Shown here: piece after piece, positions 45,952-57,299 of the stretch | Layout: every line of letters starts with the position of its first letter | How positions within the stretch are numbered: position 1 is the first letter of the stretch | Source of the DNA: Favolaschia claudopus | Lineage: Eukaryota; Basidiomycota; Agaricomycetes; Agaricales; Mycenaceae | DNA length: 64,000 nt | Direction: 5' to 3' | Assembly: GCA_037176885.1 (NCBI GenBank) | Contig: JAWWNJ010000094.1 | Location: forward strand, 620,001 to 684,000 | The notes under the pieces: generated by a model | Databases searched by the model: none | Told to the model about the DNA's origin: nothing | The model's input: only the letters and a program-made list of their open reading frames with translations | Made by a program: the position numbers and the translations under genes

Positions 45952-46910
45952 TTATTCCGCCTTGGCCGCCTTTTCCTTCTCCTTCAACACTTCCGCCCTT
46001 TCCGCCTCGGCCATCCGGACTAAAACCAGACCAGACAGTGAGAACGCAATGAAAGAAGACAGGGGGACAAGCATACCGGCACTAATCTCCTTCGCGACGC
46101 GCTCACCCACCTTGAGCACGCGCTTGCAGGCCATTTGCCACACGCCTACACTCACGGAGCCTGGTTGGTAGTAGGAATGTCAGCGAAGCGAAGCGGCGTC
46201 AAGAGAGAAGATAAGACGTACCAGCCGGCGCGAAAGGAAGTGCGAGCCACCATCCCAGGGGCCCCAGCCAACCAGGAGGGAGGTAAAACACTGCAGCTCT
46301 GCGATACCACCACCCAACAAAGAATTGCAGCCCCGTCGTCAGCATCCAAATTGCGCTATTGAAGCGCATAGAAAAGCCGCTCTTGCGCGCGGATATCTCC
46401 CCGTCTACAGCACGACCAAATGTTAGTTAGCTACCGCTCCTTCAAATTATCGAATCCGCCACGGCGAAAACAAAATTTTGACTAAACGGAAGGCAAGACG
46501 TACTGAGTTTCTCGAGGTCAGCAAGCCCCTTATCCACACTCCTCCTCAGCTTCGCCCATTTTGCAAACTGATCCTGGGCACTCGTCTGCAACAGCTCCGC
46601 CTTGAGTTTCAATAGGTTGCTCTTGAGCTTCCGCTGCCGCTCAGCCGTCGCCGCATGGAATACGCGTAGATATAGTGCGTATACCTAACCCCGGGACCAC
46701 AGTTCAGTTCATAGCCAACGTAGTCGATTTGGTGCGCAGAATAAGCGATTTAACGAAAGGAAGTCAAGAAGTCATCATGGACGAAATGAGCCGACATTTT
46801 TTCGAGCATTTCAGACGCCGACGCACCAATTCGAGGAGGACAGACTGCCCTATCCATGAAATAAGCTGCGTGATAAACACCAGCAAGAAAATGGTGAAAA
46901 GTAGAGCCAT
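45952..46910 (-). CDS. GET1: GET1, ER receptor subunit for tail-anchored proteins
   Basis: Start ATG 46910 ([20 protein letters not shown]) gives the first membrane helix and a luminal end. An intron leads to [20 protein letters not shown] and a cytosolic coiled coil ([37 protein letters not shown]), the part that binds the GET3 ATPase. Two C-terminal membrane segments follow, the last with [20 protein letters not shown] and [19 protein letters not shown]. The length of about 220 residues, three membrane spans and a coiled coil fit the Get1/WRB family. Its partner GET2 is not in the window. About four exons. Confidence 0.88.
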
Positions 46911-47188
46911 TTGAACGTTAGTCGCTCTGCGAATGCGAGACGCGAAAAGGTGGCGTGGAAGGTGCGCGAAGCCTTACGTGTCGTCGGACTCGGTGATTGG
47001 CGGCCGACAACGGTTGGCTTAGGTAATTTCTTCGGAAGTTCAAGCTGCAACCTCGAATGCGACTCGGACAAAAGTGAGACACGATAAGCGCACTTTAGCC
47101 TATCGGTTGTGCAGACCACAAGGACGCCTCCAACCGCTAGCGCGGCAGGTTACGAGGACCCACTGAGGACGCTGACCATTAGCGCTCT
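46911..47188. other. Upstream region of GET1 ending at the hAT target duplication
   Basis: No gene. Positions 47181-47188 (AGCGCTCT) are the left target-site duplication of the adjacent transposon. Confidence 0.5.
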
Positions 47189-47691
47189 TAGTGTTTTTCC
47201 GGCCTTGGCTTGGCCTGAAAGCCGGGGCTTTGGCCCGCTTTGAGGTGGCTTTGGCTTCCTCAAACCCCAGGCCGGGCCAAACCTCACGGCTTTGGCTTGG
47301 CCCGGCCTGGCTTTGGCTTAAGCCATGGCTTTCGGCTGCCGCTTCCGACTGCTTTCCGTGGGCTGAAAAAAAACTACAAGTTGCTCTAAACGTGGTATCA
47401 ATACAGTGTAGAAGCTTATCGGACCTGCAGTATGCTCTGCATACTTGATTGTGAGTCCCCCATCTTCTGTATTGGATATATACAGCTTGATAACTAGTCC
47501 ACACTGGCTTCCCCAGAGGGGTTCTTGGGGGGTCCACAAAGCCATGGCTTTTTGGCTTGGCTTTGGCTTTCAAAATCGGCGAGCCGGGCCAAAAGCCGTC
47601 AAAAGCCAAAAGTTTGGCTTGGCTTTGGCCTTGGTACCAAAGCCAAAAAGCCAGGGCTTTTTGGCCTGAAGCCAAAGCCGGAGAAACACTA
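47189..47691. mobile_element. Non-autonomous hAT element (MITE), 503 bp
   Basis: Begins TAGTGTTTTTCCGG and ends CCGGAGAAACACTA; the terminal inverted repeats match over about 23 bp with two mismatches and carry the hAT-type TAGNG end. AGCGCTCT is duplicated directly on both sides (47181-47188 and 47692-47699), the 8-bp duplication that hAT transposases make. The interior is packed with GGCTTTGGC/GCCAAAGCC words on both strands, likely subterminal transposase sites. It has no coding capacity. Confidence 0.9.
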
Positions 47692-47699
47692 AGCGCTCT

Positions 47700-49064
47700 T
47701 CAGTTCGAGTACTGCGGTCGTCACCGAAGCCAGTTATATTTTTTCTGCTCATCCAGGTCGAAATCAAACGGGGCGAGGTCCCCGTTGTTGAGCACAATTT
47801 CTGTCCGCGAACCTCGTTTTTTGGGGCAAAGTGGGACATGGAACTACGAAATAATATGCGATTATTGATAGGATGGCGACGATCCGAACAACGTTTCAAT
47901 AAGGCAGACTCAAATGGCACTCACCACCGCAATTCTAGGGTCCTGCACTCGCCGTCGCCCTGAATTACTGTACAATCGTTGGATCAGGATAAGTATCAAA
48001 TTTGTGTGCCATTTTTCAGTCTCTACGCTCGCGGTCGAGCCTCTGTTCATTAACTGCATATGAAAACCCTGTAGAAGAATCTTCCTTTGTGAATGAAATT
48101 CGCAGCTGGTCCTAAATTTTCCCAGTCCAACGTAGTTTCGTGTTGGAGCGTATAATCCATAACTGTACTGAGGCGGGTGTGTGATGTCTGGTGTACTGGT
48201 CGTGTAGATTGCGGGGTGACCCGTATCCTGGCAGAGTGCTATTGGGTTCCGATGGGGCCGGCTCTGCTGGGGTAGGTGTTCAATTCCTGCGATCGCCTTC
48301 CTGTTTTTAATTTTTTCTCCATTTATTCACTTTGGTTCCAGCAACGAACTCCCACGTCATCCATCGAGAGATGGTTGTAATCTATAGCGTCGAACAGTCA
48401 CTGTTCAGTCGGAACCACGCATGATTATGCTCTGCACAAAATGTGCAAACTTACTATATTTGGCAGTGCCGGTCCAAGCTGGAATTATCGATTTGTTGTT
48501 CGGCGAATCGTGTGAACCCCGATGTAGTGGCTGTGTGGATCCATCACGGGTGCGCTCGGGGCCGGCGTTCGTCAGCGATTTTGTTTAGCTGCCGTCTAGG
48601 ACCGCCAACGAATTTCTCAGTGCGATACGACCTCTGAACAGTATCCGAAGCGAAACTACCCGGACCGTCGGGACCAGTATCATGTATTCAGTGAGCCAAA
48701 AGTGTGACGTCACATCGCGGAAGATCTGCGATGAGGACAGAATGAGGACTCTTCGAAAGTTCGAAGAGAAAGATATTGACACAAGTGTGACCACAAGCCA
48801 CGAAAGATATAGAAGCAGGGCCATGAAACCCGATGGACGCCTTGGCTGGACGATGATTTCTGATAACTTCATTTCCTGGCAGGATGACCGCTGGATAACT
48901 GAAGAACATGCTTATCAGCATTCCTTCTATTTCCTTTTCAAGTAACGGCCGCCGTTCCCCGTGGCCCGACGACTATCCACTGTCATCTTTCAGGTCAGCA
49001 TTAGAATCTGACAATGGCACCGAGACAATTACCGCATCGTAGAATCACCGGTTCTTGAATCGCA
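47700..49064. other. Intergenic, no supportable gene
   Basis: About 1.4 kb between the hAT element and the ADH promoter. Only short open frames; no RNA gene or repeat recognised. Confidence 0.4.
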
Positions 49065-49071
49065 TATAAAA
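49065..49071 (+). promoter_or_regulatory. TATA box of the alcohol dehydrogenase
   Basis: TATAAAA lies 59 nt before ATG 49124. Confidence 0.5.
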
Positions 49072-49123
49072 CGCGAGGAGAGAATGCAGGGAGTCCCCAG
49101 ATAACAAACTCACTTTGCGCACC

Positions 49124-50331
49124 ATGGGCATTGACGTTACCGTTTTCAAAGGTTCCAAGTCCGGCGATATTGTGCAACAAACGACGCAGCGCGAGGCTCC
49201 GAAGGGCAATGAAGTCCTCATCAGAGTTACTCACAGCGGGGTATGCTTCACCGACGTACACTACCAAAAGGCGGATATGGTTGGTCGTTGTGGTCTTGAT
49301 GAGGTAGCACTGGCTAACGACTTTCAGGTGCTTGGGCACGAGGGGGTCGGCCTCGTTGAACAGATTGGATCGGAGGTGACGGACTTCAAAATCGGAGACC
49401 TTGTGGGATGGGGGTATACCCACAAAACGTGCGGAAAGTGTGACCAGTGTTTAGTTGGTTCGTCGATCGACGCTTTCCTGGTGCTGCTGTCACTTATCGA
49501 GATTCGAAGGACACGATCAATATTGTCCTAATCGTGAATTGTGAGTTGATGTTTTGGAGGGCGTTACATTATTTTGACTGACGTGCGAATAGCTTCGGAG
49601 AGTCCAACTTCCACCAAGGCTCGTTTGGCTCACACGCGATTTGGGACGCGTCATTTGTGTTCCATGTTCCTGAAGGACTTGCACCCGAGTTCGCCGCGCC
49701 GCTCATGTGCGGTGGAGCAACAGTGTTCAATGTCATCGAAACCTACAACATTCGTCCCACAGATCGAGTTGGAGTCGTCGGTGTAGGAGGGCTGGGACAT
49801 CTCGCTATTCAATTCCTTGCTAAGATGGGGGCGACCGTATGCGTCTTCTCACTCACAGACTCGAAGCGCGATCAGGCGTTTAGTCTCGGGGCGACGGAAT
49901 TCTACTCCACAAAAGGAGTCGAAGAGCTGAAGATTGGCAAGCCGCTCGACCACCTCATTGTTACCGCCAACTCCGTGCCCAACTGGCAATTGTGAGTCAG
50001 CTACTAACTGAGCAACTTTGCCACTCACTGAGACGTCCCCCATCCCATTAGATACCTGGATATCGTCAAGCCCACTGGGACCATTTACCCTTTGACCGTC
50101 GATTTCGGAAACTTGGGGATTCCGGCCTTCCCCGTTCTCGTCAAGGGCATCACCGTTCAGGGTACCGCTGTAGCCGATCGTCACACCCACAAGCGCATGC
50201 TAGACTTTGCTGCACGGCATCACATACGCCCGATGATTGAAAAATTCCCATTGACAAAGGCAGGGGTCGAGGAGGGGATGGCTAAATTGCGCGATGGGAA
50301 GATGAGATACCGAGGCGTTCTTGTTGCGTAG
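49124..50331 (+). CDS. Zinc-dependent medium-chain alcohol dehydrogenase (NADP-type, CAD/ADH6-like)
   Basis: Start ATG 49124 (MGIDVTVFKGSKSGDIVQQT). Catalytic zinc ligands are the Cys in GVCFTDVHYQ and His in LGHEGVG, joined over an intron. The structural-zinc lobe CGKCDQCLVGHDQYC is completed across a second intron and keeps all four cysteines. FHQGSFGSHAIWDASFVFHV and APLMCGGATVFNVI lead to the nucleotide-binding GVVGVGGLGHLAIQFLAKMG. It ends KLRDGKMRYRGVLVA. About 330 residues, five exons. The layout fits cinnamyl-alcohol-dehydrogenase-like reductases of aldehydes; cofactor and substrate are inferred. Confidence 0.88.
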
Positions 50332-50613
50332 GTGTGTTTTCGAAGAGCTCTGGCTGTATGTAGCAACCGCAGAATGATTTCAATTGAGATTCTTCGACAA
50401 ATGTCTTGTTCAACCGCAGCTGGCCAGTCGCTGCTGCAATGTGGTTGAATCCAAGTTGTTGAGTCACGCTGTGACGGTTGAGTTCTCATCACGGAATGCG
50501 ACTTGCCGAGTTGCCGGTTCAACTTCGCCTCAAACCGCCACCACGAATAGGGTGTTCGTCAAGTCGATGAGCTCGAGGCAAAGCCTAGCACTGAATCAAA
50601 TTCGAGGGTCGTA

Positions 50614-52857
50614 ATGCCTACGATGTGCTTCCCCAACCTCGTATGGAGTTGGAAGCCTTTGCCTCTTGTCCCCCGGCACAGGAGGCTGGCTCACCCCACA
50701 CTCAACGTTAGGGGACTGCGAACACACCGGCCAGAGACTATCAGGCATGCACGAAGGCTTATCACTCGCCCCATCCGGGCAGAGAACATTTACGGTCTTC
50801 CCGAGTGGCGGAGCGGCACAGCAGTATACTCAACCGCGATACAACAATCGGACCTCTTGGAACGATATCGCGGTCTGGTCTCTGCAGGAAAAATACGGTA
50901 CGACGAGGAACAGGTGCGTGTGGTAATGCAGGTCAGTTTCTCACTCGCCATATCATATGCTTGGAAAATAATGGCGCCGCAGTTGAGAAGGTTACAGAAG
51001 GAGCTCATTGATTATTCACCTGCTATGATAGCCCCGCAACTGCTTGACAACCCGGAAACGTCTTCGGCGTGGTGGAAAGACGATACAAAATGGGGAGAAA
51101 GTGCAGATCCCTCAGAACTACAGGCTATCGTTCCGTTGAGCGGACACGCACAAGAACTGGCTGAACTGAAAAGTCCCAAGGTAAATAGATTTCAGTTCAG
51201 CCCGTAATTAATTAATCCATTTGTAGGGTCTCATGCTGACCGGACAACCCGGTTCTGGAAAGAGTTTCCTCGTAGATCTGTGGCTCTCCGGCATTCCGAC
51301 CCCTTACAAGACCAGGAAACACTATAACCAACTCGTCCTAGAAATTTACCGCGGCGTCTGGGAAGAAACCAAGCAAAGAATTTCAGATACAAACTTGCAC
51401 TCAAAACCACACGAAAGCGAACATGAGCCCTGGAATGGCACTGTTCGCGATAGATGGCGTCATCTCGTACGAAAGGGAAGTCTGCCTTTACTTTGGCGTC
51501 GGAACTCAATGGCTTCATCTCGGTCTACTCCTACGATCGCCTTCGCAGTTGCTCGTAAGCTCCTTCTTCGTCATTGGTTACTGGTTTTCGACGAAGTACA
51601 ATTGCTCGATATAAGCAGTGCTCTCCTCATAGCGGATGTCTTAACTTGGTACTGGCGAATGGGTGGTGTTATCGTCGGAACTTCGAACAAAGTTCCTGAC
51701 GACATTTACCAACACGGTGTTCAGAGGGAGCGTCTCGAGCCCTTTGTCGAAGCGCTCAAAGCCCGCTGCCCTGTTCTGACTATGCGGACCGAGCATGATT
51801 GGAGGCAGCAAGACTACAACGGCGTCGATGATGTCGGTCGAACTTGGCTTTCTTCATCACAAGAGAATCAATTCTCATCATTGCTCGAGTCTTTTGCTGG
51901 CGATGCATCAGGTATATTCCAATTCAATGTACTATCACCTCTCTCAACGAACCTACTACAGAGGAACGAGATAAAACGTTGAACGTTTTTGGCAGAGCCA
52001 TACCCATACCTTGGGCCCAAGGAGGTGTCTGCCGATTCACCTTCTACGAACTATGCGACGCGTCGCTTGGTCCTGCAGATTATCTGACACTCGCTGCTCA
52101 TTTTCACACCGTTGGAATCTCAAACATTCCGGTCCTTCGTCTTTCAGATAAAAATCAAGCGAGACGGTTCATATCCCTTATTGATGCCCTCTACGAAGCC
52201 CGCTGTAGGCTGGTCTGCTCGGCCGAAACAAAGCCGGAGGATATTTTCTTTCCAGACGCAGCGCGAAAGGAAGATCTAGATACGATGATGGCGGAATCTG
52301 TGAGCGAAACGGAGGACAGATTCCGTCCTAATGTCACTGCGTATGATAGCTCTACTATATCGTCAAGCTTCGACTCGCCGTCGAAGAAATTGGTTTTGGA
52401 CACCTTGTCTATATTCTCAGGTGCGTGCATTGTTCAATTAACATCAAATTTCTTAAAGGATGGCGATTTTCAACACAACGCAGGCAAAGAAGAACAATTC
52501 GCATTCAAGCGTGCACTCTCGCGGTTGATAGAGATGACCAGCGCAAACTATCCTCGTAACACCTCGTGGACACCCCTCGCCGACCAGGATCGCGTTTGGG
52601 AGCGAAGTGTTCCCTCTAACCCGAATTCTAACATTCGTTTGAGGAATCGGTCAGACGACTCCGAGCCATTTGATTTCGCTCCTGAAGCCGCATATGTAAC
52701 GAGTAAAGAAGGGCAGATGAGACCGCCAGCGCCGAAGTTGAAGGCGCATCATGCTTGGGGTGTACGAGACGATTGGGGGAAGGGTACGAATGATTGGGGT
52801 TTGGGGGCGAAAGTGTATGAAGATAGAAGCGAGCAGAAACGGAGGCCGGATCCATAG
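50614..52857 (+). CDS. AFG1/LACE1-type mitochondrial AAA ATPase
   Basis: Start ATG 50614 gives an Arg/His-rich, acid-free N terminus (RHRRLAHPTLNVRGLRTHR), consistent with a mitochondrial presequence. LLERYRGLVSAGKIRYDEEQ is the family's opening helix. Walker A is LTGQPGSGKSFLVDLW over a splice junction, Walker B LLVFDEVQLLD, and GGVIVGTSNKVPDDIYQHGV follows. The C-terminal part has WAQGGVCRFTFYELCDASLG and FISLIDALYEARCRLVCSAE. AFG1 acts in inner-membrane protein quality control. About 650 residues with at least four introns; a Ser/Trp-rich C-terminal extension (WGVRDDWGKGTNDWGLG) lies beyond the usual end. Confidence 0.9.
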
Positions 52858-53240
52858 AAACCGATTTATTTGTATAATGTTGACTCTAGTGTATGTACTT
52901 CTATGTAATGGAGTTCTGGTTGCAAGATTCTACATTCGGGAAAGATGATCATTGTTGAACTCAACATCAACAGACTCTAAGCAGCTACCCCCCACCCTCG
53001 ACACCCACTGTTAAAATCTAAAGCTCCGAGTTCCCCCTGGAAACCTACATTAATTTCCGTCTTTCCCGAACAATTCTACAAATCTTTCCCAACGGGAATC
53101 AGAAACTATTAATCGTCTCCCGGGCCCAATCTGATCATACTTACATCCCGTATCAGCATTGCCAGTTGCATCCTCACGGCCACTGACCCCCATAACCTCG
53201 CATCCCGTCTCTTCTCGTCGGTGGTAGATTCGAAACCGAT
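52858..53240. other. 3' intergenic region
   Basis: About 380 bp between convergent gene ends; nothing recognised. Confidence 0.4.
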
Positions 53241-54895
53241 TTACACCAACCGTTGAGGATCCAGACTCGTATCAGAAAACCGACTACGCTTCGGCGTCGA
53301 CCTCTGCGAGTTCCCCGATAGTGATACAACCTTGCACAGTGGGTTCAAGATATCTGGACCGCTGATATAATTATCTCTTCCCGGGCTGAGTCCGAGACTA
53401 GCGACCATGGTAGTTGTTGCGCTGATATCGACCGTATCGACTGCTGTATTAGATCCGAACTCCATGTTAAATCCAGGATGCTTGTTGCTGTTGTGGGGGA
53501 CTGAGGAGGGATCATCGAAGTTCGGATCCGTTGCAGATGCAGATGATGGTGTGGTTGTTGAGGATGCGAGAGAGTGGTTTGAATCGAGGAGGAGCAGGGC
53601 TGTTGGGGGATATATGCTCTAGATATCGAGGAATCAATGAAGGTGCAAGAATCCATTTTAGTAAGTAGAAGCTTACTTACAGCAATTTGAACACTCAAGG
53701 GATAGTAAAAATCTCCGAGCGTAGTGCCATTGGGCAGTGGGAAAATCGAAAAAATCAGAGTCAGGAACTGGAAAGGATTAATACGCATGCATATTAATGA
53801 AACAAAATTGAAGGTTGCAGAGTTCTTTGCGCATTGACGTACCGTGGAAAAGCAGTAGAACACGCCAATTTGTCCAGCCCAAGATAGAAGTCTAAGTTGA
53901 ACCAAGCTGCATGCCTCTGCATCATCCCTTCCTACACCTACACACTTGATTTTATGACGCCGTCGACTGCGTACAGAGAGTAAACATGCGAGGAAATCTG
54001 AATTTCAAAAAGAAGTTTTGAAAACGTACCACACAGAAATTCCAAACACCCCTGCGGCAGAGAGATTTGTAGCCACAGATAGGGCTTCGGCGACTAACAT
54101 GGGGATTTCTGGATGTACATGTAATGAATGCTTATTGAGAGAAACCGCTGTGAGGACAATTGTCAACACCACGGCCGCTGAAAGAAAGAAAGAAAGTGGT
54201 ATTAGTATTATGTTCAGGCATGGTATGGAATATGTTTGCATTAGAATGACTGAGGATGATGCGGACGTACCGATGGTAAGAAAGAGGAAGAGGTAGGAGA
54301 TCCATAGGAATTTTCTCAGACGGAGACGAGGGGAACAGGCGGTTCGTGCCAGCCATATCAGCACGCCGTCGCTGATGACGAACTAAATTTAAAAGCTGTT
54401 TTCAGCGTTGGCTTCAGACAGAAGGAAGGAGGAGCGAGGAGGACTGACGTTGATTAGTGCGGCTGCGTTGATGAGAGGTAGCCACTCGATTGAACTGGAG
54501 GGACTATCTTCAAGCAACAGTTGCGCGGCGAAGAAAACAGAGAAAGACCAATATGTCGCGGATATCAAGGCCATGAAGAGGAGGATGGCGAGTAGGACTT
54601 TGTTGGTTGAGTGTTCCGAGCCGCGTTTTCTGTCAACTATTTGCTAAGCCGTCTGTCGAATACTGTGTAAAGTTGTAATACCTACATCAGCATCCGAACG
54701 GATAAGCATGACAGTAGGGAATATATTCCTGGGATTAGTGGCCATGGGCGATGAGGGATTTTCGTTTCTGCATTGAAGGAATTTGTGGGACATACCGAAG
54801 AGGAAGGTCTGAGCGACTAGATCGAACACAAATCCAACAACGTCCGGCGCAACGTGGTTGAAAAATTCATCGGGTTCCGTGTGAAACATGACCAT
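53241..54895 (-). CDS. Multi-span membrane protein, family copy 1
   Basis: Start ATG 54895 (MVMFHTEPDEFFNHVAPDVV). Successive exons give helices: VGFVFDLVAQTFLFG/IYSLLSCLS, MALISATYWSFSVFFAAQLL, WLPLINAAALINFVISDGVL, FLWISYLFLFLTI, AAVVLTIVLTAVSL, ALSVATNLSAAGVFGISVWY, and RLLSWAGQIGVFYCFST. Then come LPNGTTLGDFYYPLSVQIA and SIYPPTALLLL before a polar, Ser/Thr-rich cytoplasmic tail. About seven spans, receptor-like topology, many introns. A homologous gene lies at 61182 and a third at the window end. I know this type as an uncharacterised Agaricomycete family; ligand and role are unknown. Confidence 0.72.
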
Positions 54896-55799
54896 GCGGT
54901 AGTAAGCGAAGTTGTCTTTCGGTCGGCCCAGAGATGGTTAAGAAGGAAAAACGCCACTAGGAGAAGAAAAGAACAAGAGGAACCTCTCCCAGAGAGTAGA
55001 GAAAGGAAACGAAAGGAAGGAGAAACCAAAGATCCAAACCAAGCAGACAGTCTTTAACACGGCCCACAATCAATGGTGAAAATATGAAGTACGCAGCAAT
55101 CTCATTGATACCGACCCGCTGTACAACGGCTTGATCTTCGTTCAAGTTGGCCGTCGATGCATGTCGTCTGGATGAAATCGACGAGTGTGCGGCATTGATG
55201 GTCGCGTACTGGTATAAGGCCGTCGGCGACTCGGACTCGATGGGGACCGAGCGGTCAAAATAAAAATACGACACGCGATTCGGGGCGGCCAGATTCCAGT
55301 TTACAAGATGCCTGAGCCAGGGTGTTGCCAGCAAGAACTTGAAGACGAGTCTGAGCACTGGCAGTGTGCCGGGCCGGTCAGCAGCAGCTGGATTGACACG
55401 CAGGTTGCTTGGATGCTAGATGGATTTTGACGAAAATAAAGCGGTGTTTTGGCGCATCGAGCTAAATTCGTGTCTCTGGCTCTCGTATGCAGCAATACCA
55501 TGGGGGTACAGTCCCTATGTGCTTCCAACACAGTGGCTGTTGAGAGCTGACCAGACAGTATTGCCTTATATGGAAAATGTTGTGACAAGTTTTGTGTATT
55601 TGAAAAACCGGATTTGTTGTTTCTACTTTCTAGTTCGATGTGTATGAATTAGTTGTACCATGACCCGGAGTCTTACGCGTCTTTCCATCTCTCCACCCAT
55701 CCTCGAAATCCGGCACGCCTTGAAACAAGCCCCGTCCACTGCCCTGCAAAGGTACCACAATCACCGAGGGAACCGCTCTTGGCTCACCTTCCTCCAGCG
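54896..55799. other. Unresolved region upstream of membrane protein copy 1
   Basis: A minus-strand open frame at 55000-55358 contains fairly coding-like text (VSYFYFDRSVPIESESPTAL, NEIAAYFIFSPLIVGRVKDC) but no start, partner exon or family could be assigned. It could be a separate small gene or a 5' exon of copy 1. Confidence 0.3.
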
Positions 55800-56838
55800 A
55801 TGTCCACAGACTGCCCCATACTCATATGGATGTTGTCGCTGAATCGCGAATATACCCAAGAGGTCCGTCTCTCGCAGGTTCACCACTGCAAGTCCTAACG
55901 CACATCGATAAAGGAGTACGATGCGTGCCACAAGGTCGTTGACGAATGCGTAGAGCATATAAAGGTCCCATACGACCCTCCAAACCCAGAAACCTTTCGT
56001 TCGTGTGCTGTAATCGTCGTGCGAGTCCTGGTGCTAACCGTCTCCAAGGCCAGGTCATGACCAACATGCTACCGCTGCTCATGATGCGCCATCGTCGAAT
56101 ACCACGCGCAAAGTGGCGCGACTGTGTAACACCCCATGGAAAGCATTGGATCGAACAGGTGCGTCTCCATCGCTGCCCTGCCGCCCTTCAATCACTCAAA
56201 AACCCGCGCTGACTGACTGCCATATACAATTGCAGACTCCAGATGACATGCCACCAGAAAAATTTCTACATTCCATGATTGGCTACCACCTCGCGCACGA
56301 AACCTCCCTCTGCGGCATGGCCATGACCCAAGGCATCCAGCGCAAAGTCGTCAACATTGGCCTCGGCATCAAGCAAGTGGCAGTCGAGCCTCGTGGCGTC
56401 ACCGTCAAGGCATATTCCGAATCAATGGCACACAAACTCACACCCACCGAGCAACAACTCATCGCCCCCGAGCTCGGCGACGAAGTCGTCTTAAGACGGC
56501 TCTGCATCCTCCTCGCCCTCAAGTCCGCGTACATAAAGGCCATTGGCCAGCCCGCAGGCTTCGACTGGGCGCGCCTCGAGTTCGACATCCCCCAGCAAAT
56601 GGCAAGGGGTGATGGCCTCCCGCTGCAAGGCTGGGAATTCCGCATCTTCCGGTCCAGCCTGGGTGTTGCGCGGAGAGACCTGCTCGTGGAAGAGCACTAT
56701 CAATGCGTATGCGCGTTCTTTCGCGGCACGAAGGAGAGTACCTTTGTGTGGCACGAAAGCGCCAAAGAGCTCGAGAGCTGGGTACAGTTTATCAACATTG
56801 ACCAGATGATCAAGGTAATTCCAAAGTTGACCGCTTAG
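55800..56838 (+). CDS. Degenerate 4'-phosphopantetheinyl transferase-like protein
   Basis: Probable start ATG 55800 (MSTDCPILIWMLSLNREYT). Middle exon RLQGQVMTNMLPLLMMRHRR/IPRAKWRDCVTPHGKHWIEQ aligns with the N-lobe of Sfp-type PPTases (cf. CLIGRLLPRMLL, TPxGKPYI). The last exon has IGYHLAHETSLCGMAM (cf. NISHDNALVAMAF), VVNIGLGIKQV where active enzymes have G-[VI]-D-[VI], LTPTEQQLI, and ALKSAYIKAIGQPAGFDWAR/LEFDI where active enzymes have KEAYxKALGxGLGF. The Mg-binding Asp and the Glu after Lys are therefore replaced by Gly and Ser. Real and spliced, but probably not a normal carrier-protein activator. The join between the first and middle exons is not resolved. Confidence 0.6.
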
Positions 56839-57299
56839 GCAACAATTCGCTATCCGAGTCCGAATCGTCGTGGACCCGCACCCCTGCTGTATATACGATG
56901 TACATGTACCATTAAAACGTGAGTTGTAATGTTTCCCGGATCTTTTACTTTTAGCAGTTGCTCTCTGTATCTCTCTCTGTCTGTGTTCCATTACAATCAT
57001 TTGCTTTTATATCAGGCTTTTAATTGCCGCGTTTAGCTACCCAGTGTCCTCTTTTTCAGCATTCGTGTCGAAATCCCTCCTGGTCTACATCCAGCACACT
57101 GTTCCATTTGATTCAAGCCCAATATACAACGTGGCGTACAATTCTTGCCCGGGAATATAGCATGAGAGGGGGTATGGCACTTATCTGTCTGTAGAACGCA
57201 AATCGTGTCCAGCCGCGCAGGGAACACGCCCACAGAGGACCGTAACCACTGGTGACCCAGGACCCAGGAAAACACCCAATGACGACTCGCCGCCCATAC
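56839..57299. other. Intergenic, convergent 3' ends
   Basis: About 460 bp; nothing recognised. Confidence 0.4.
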
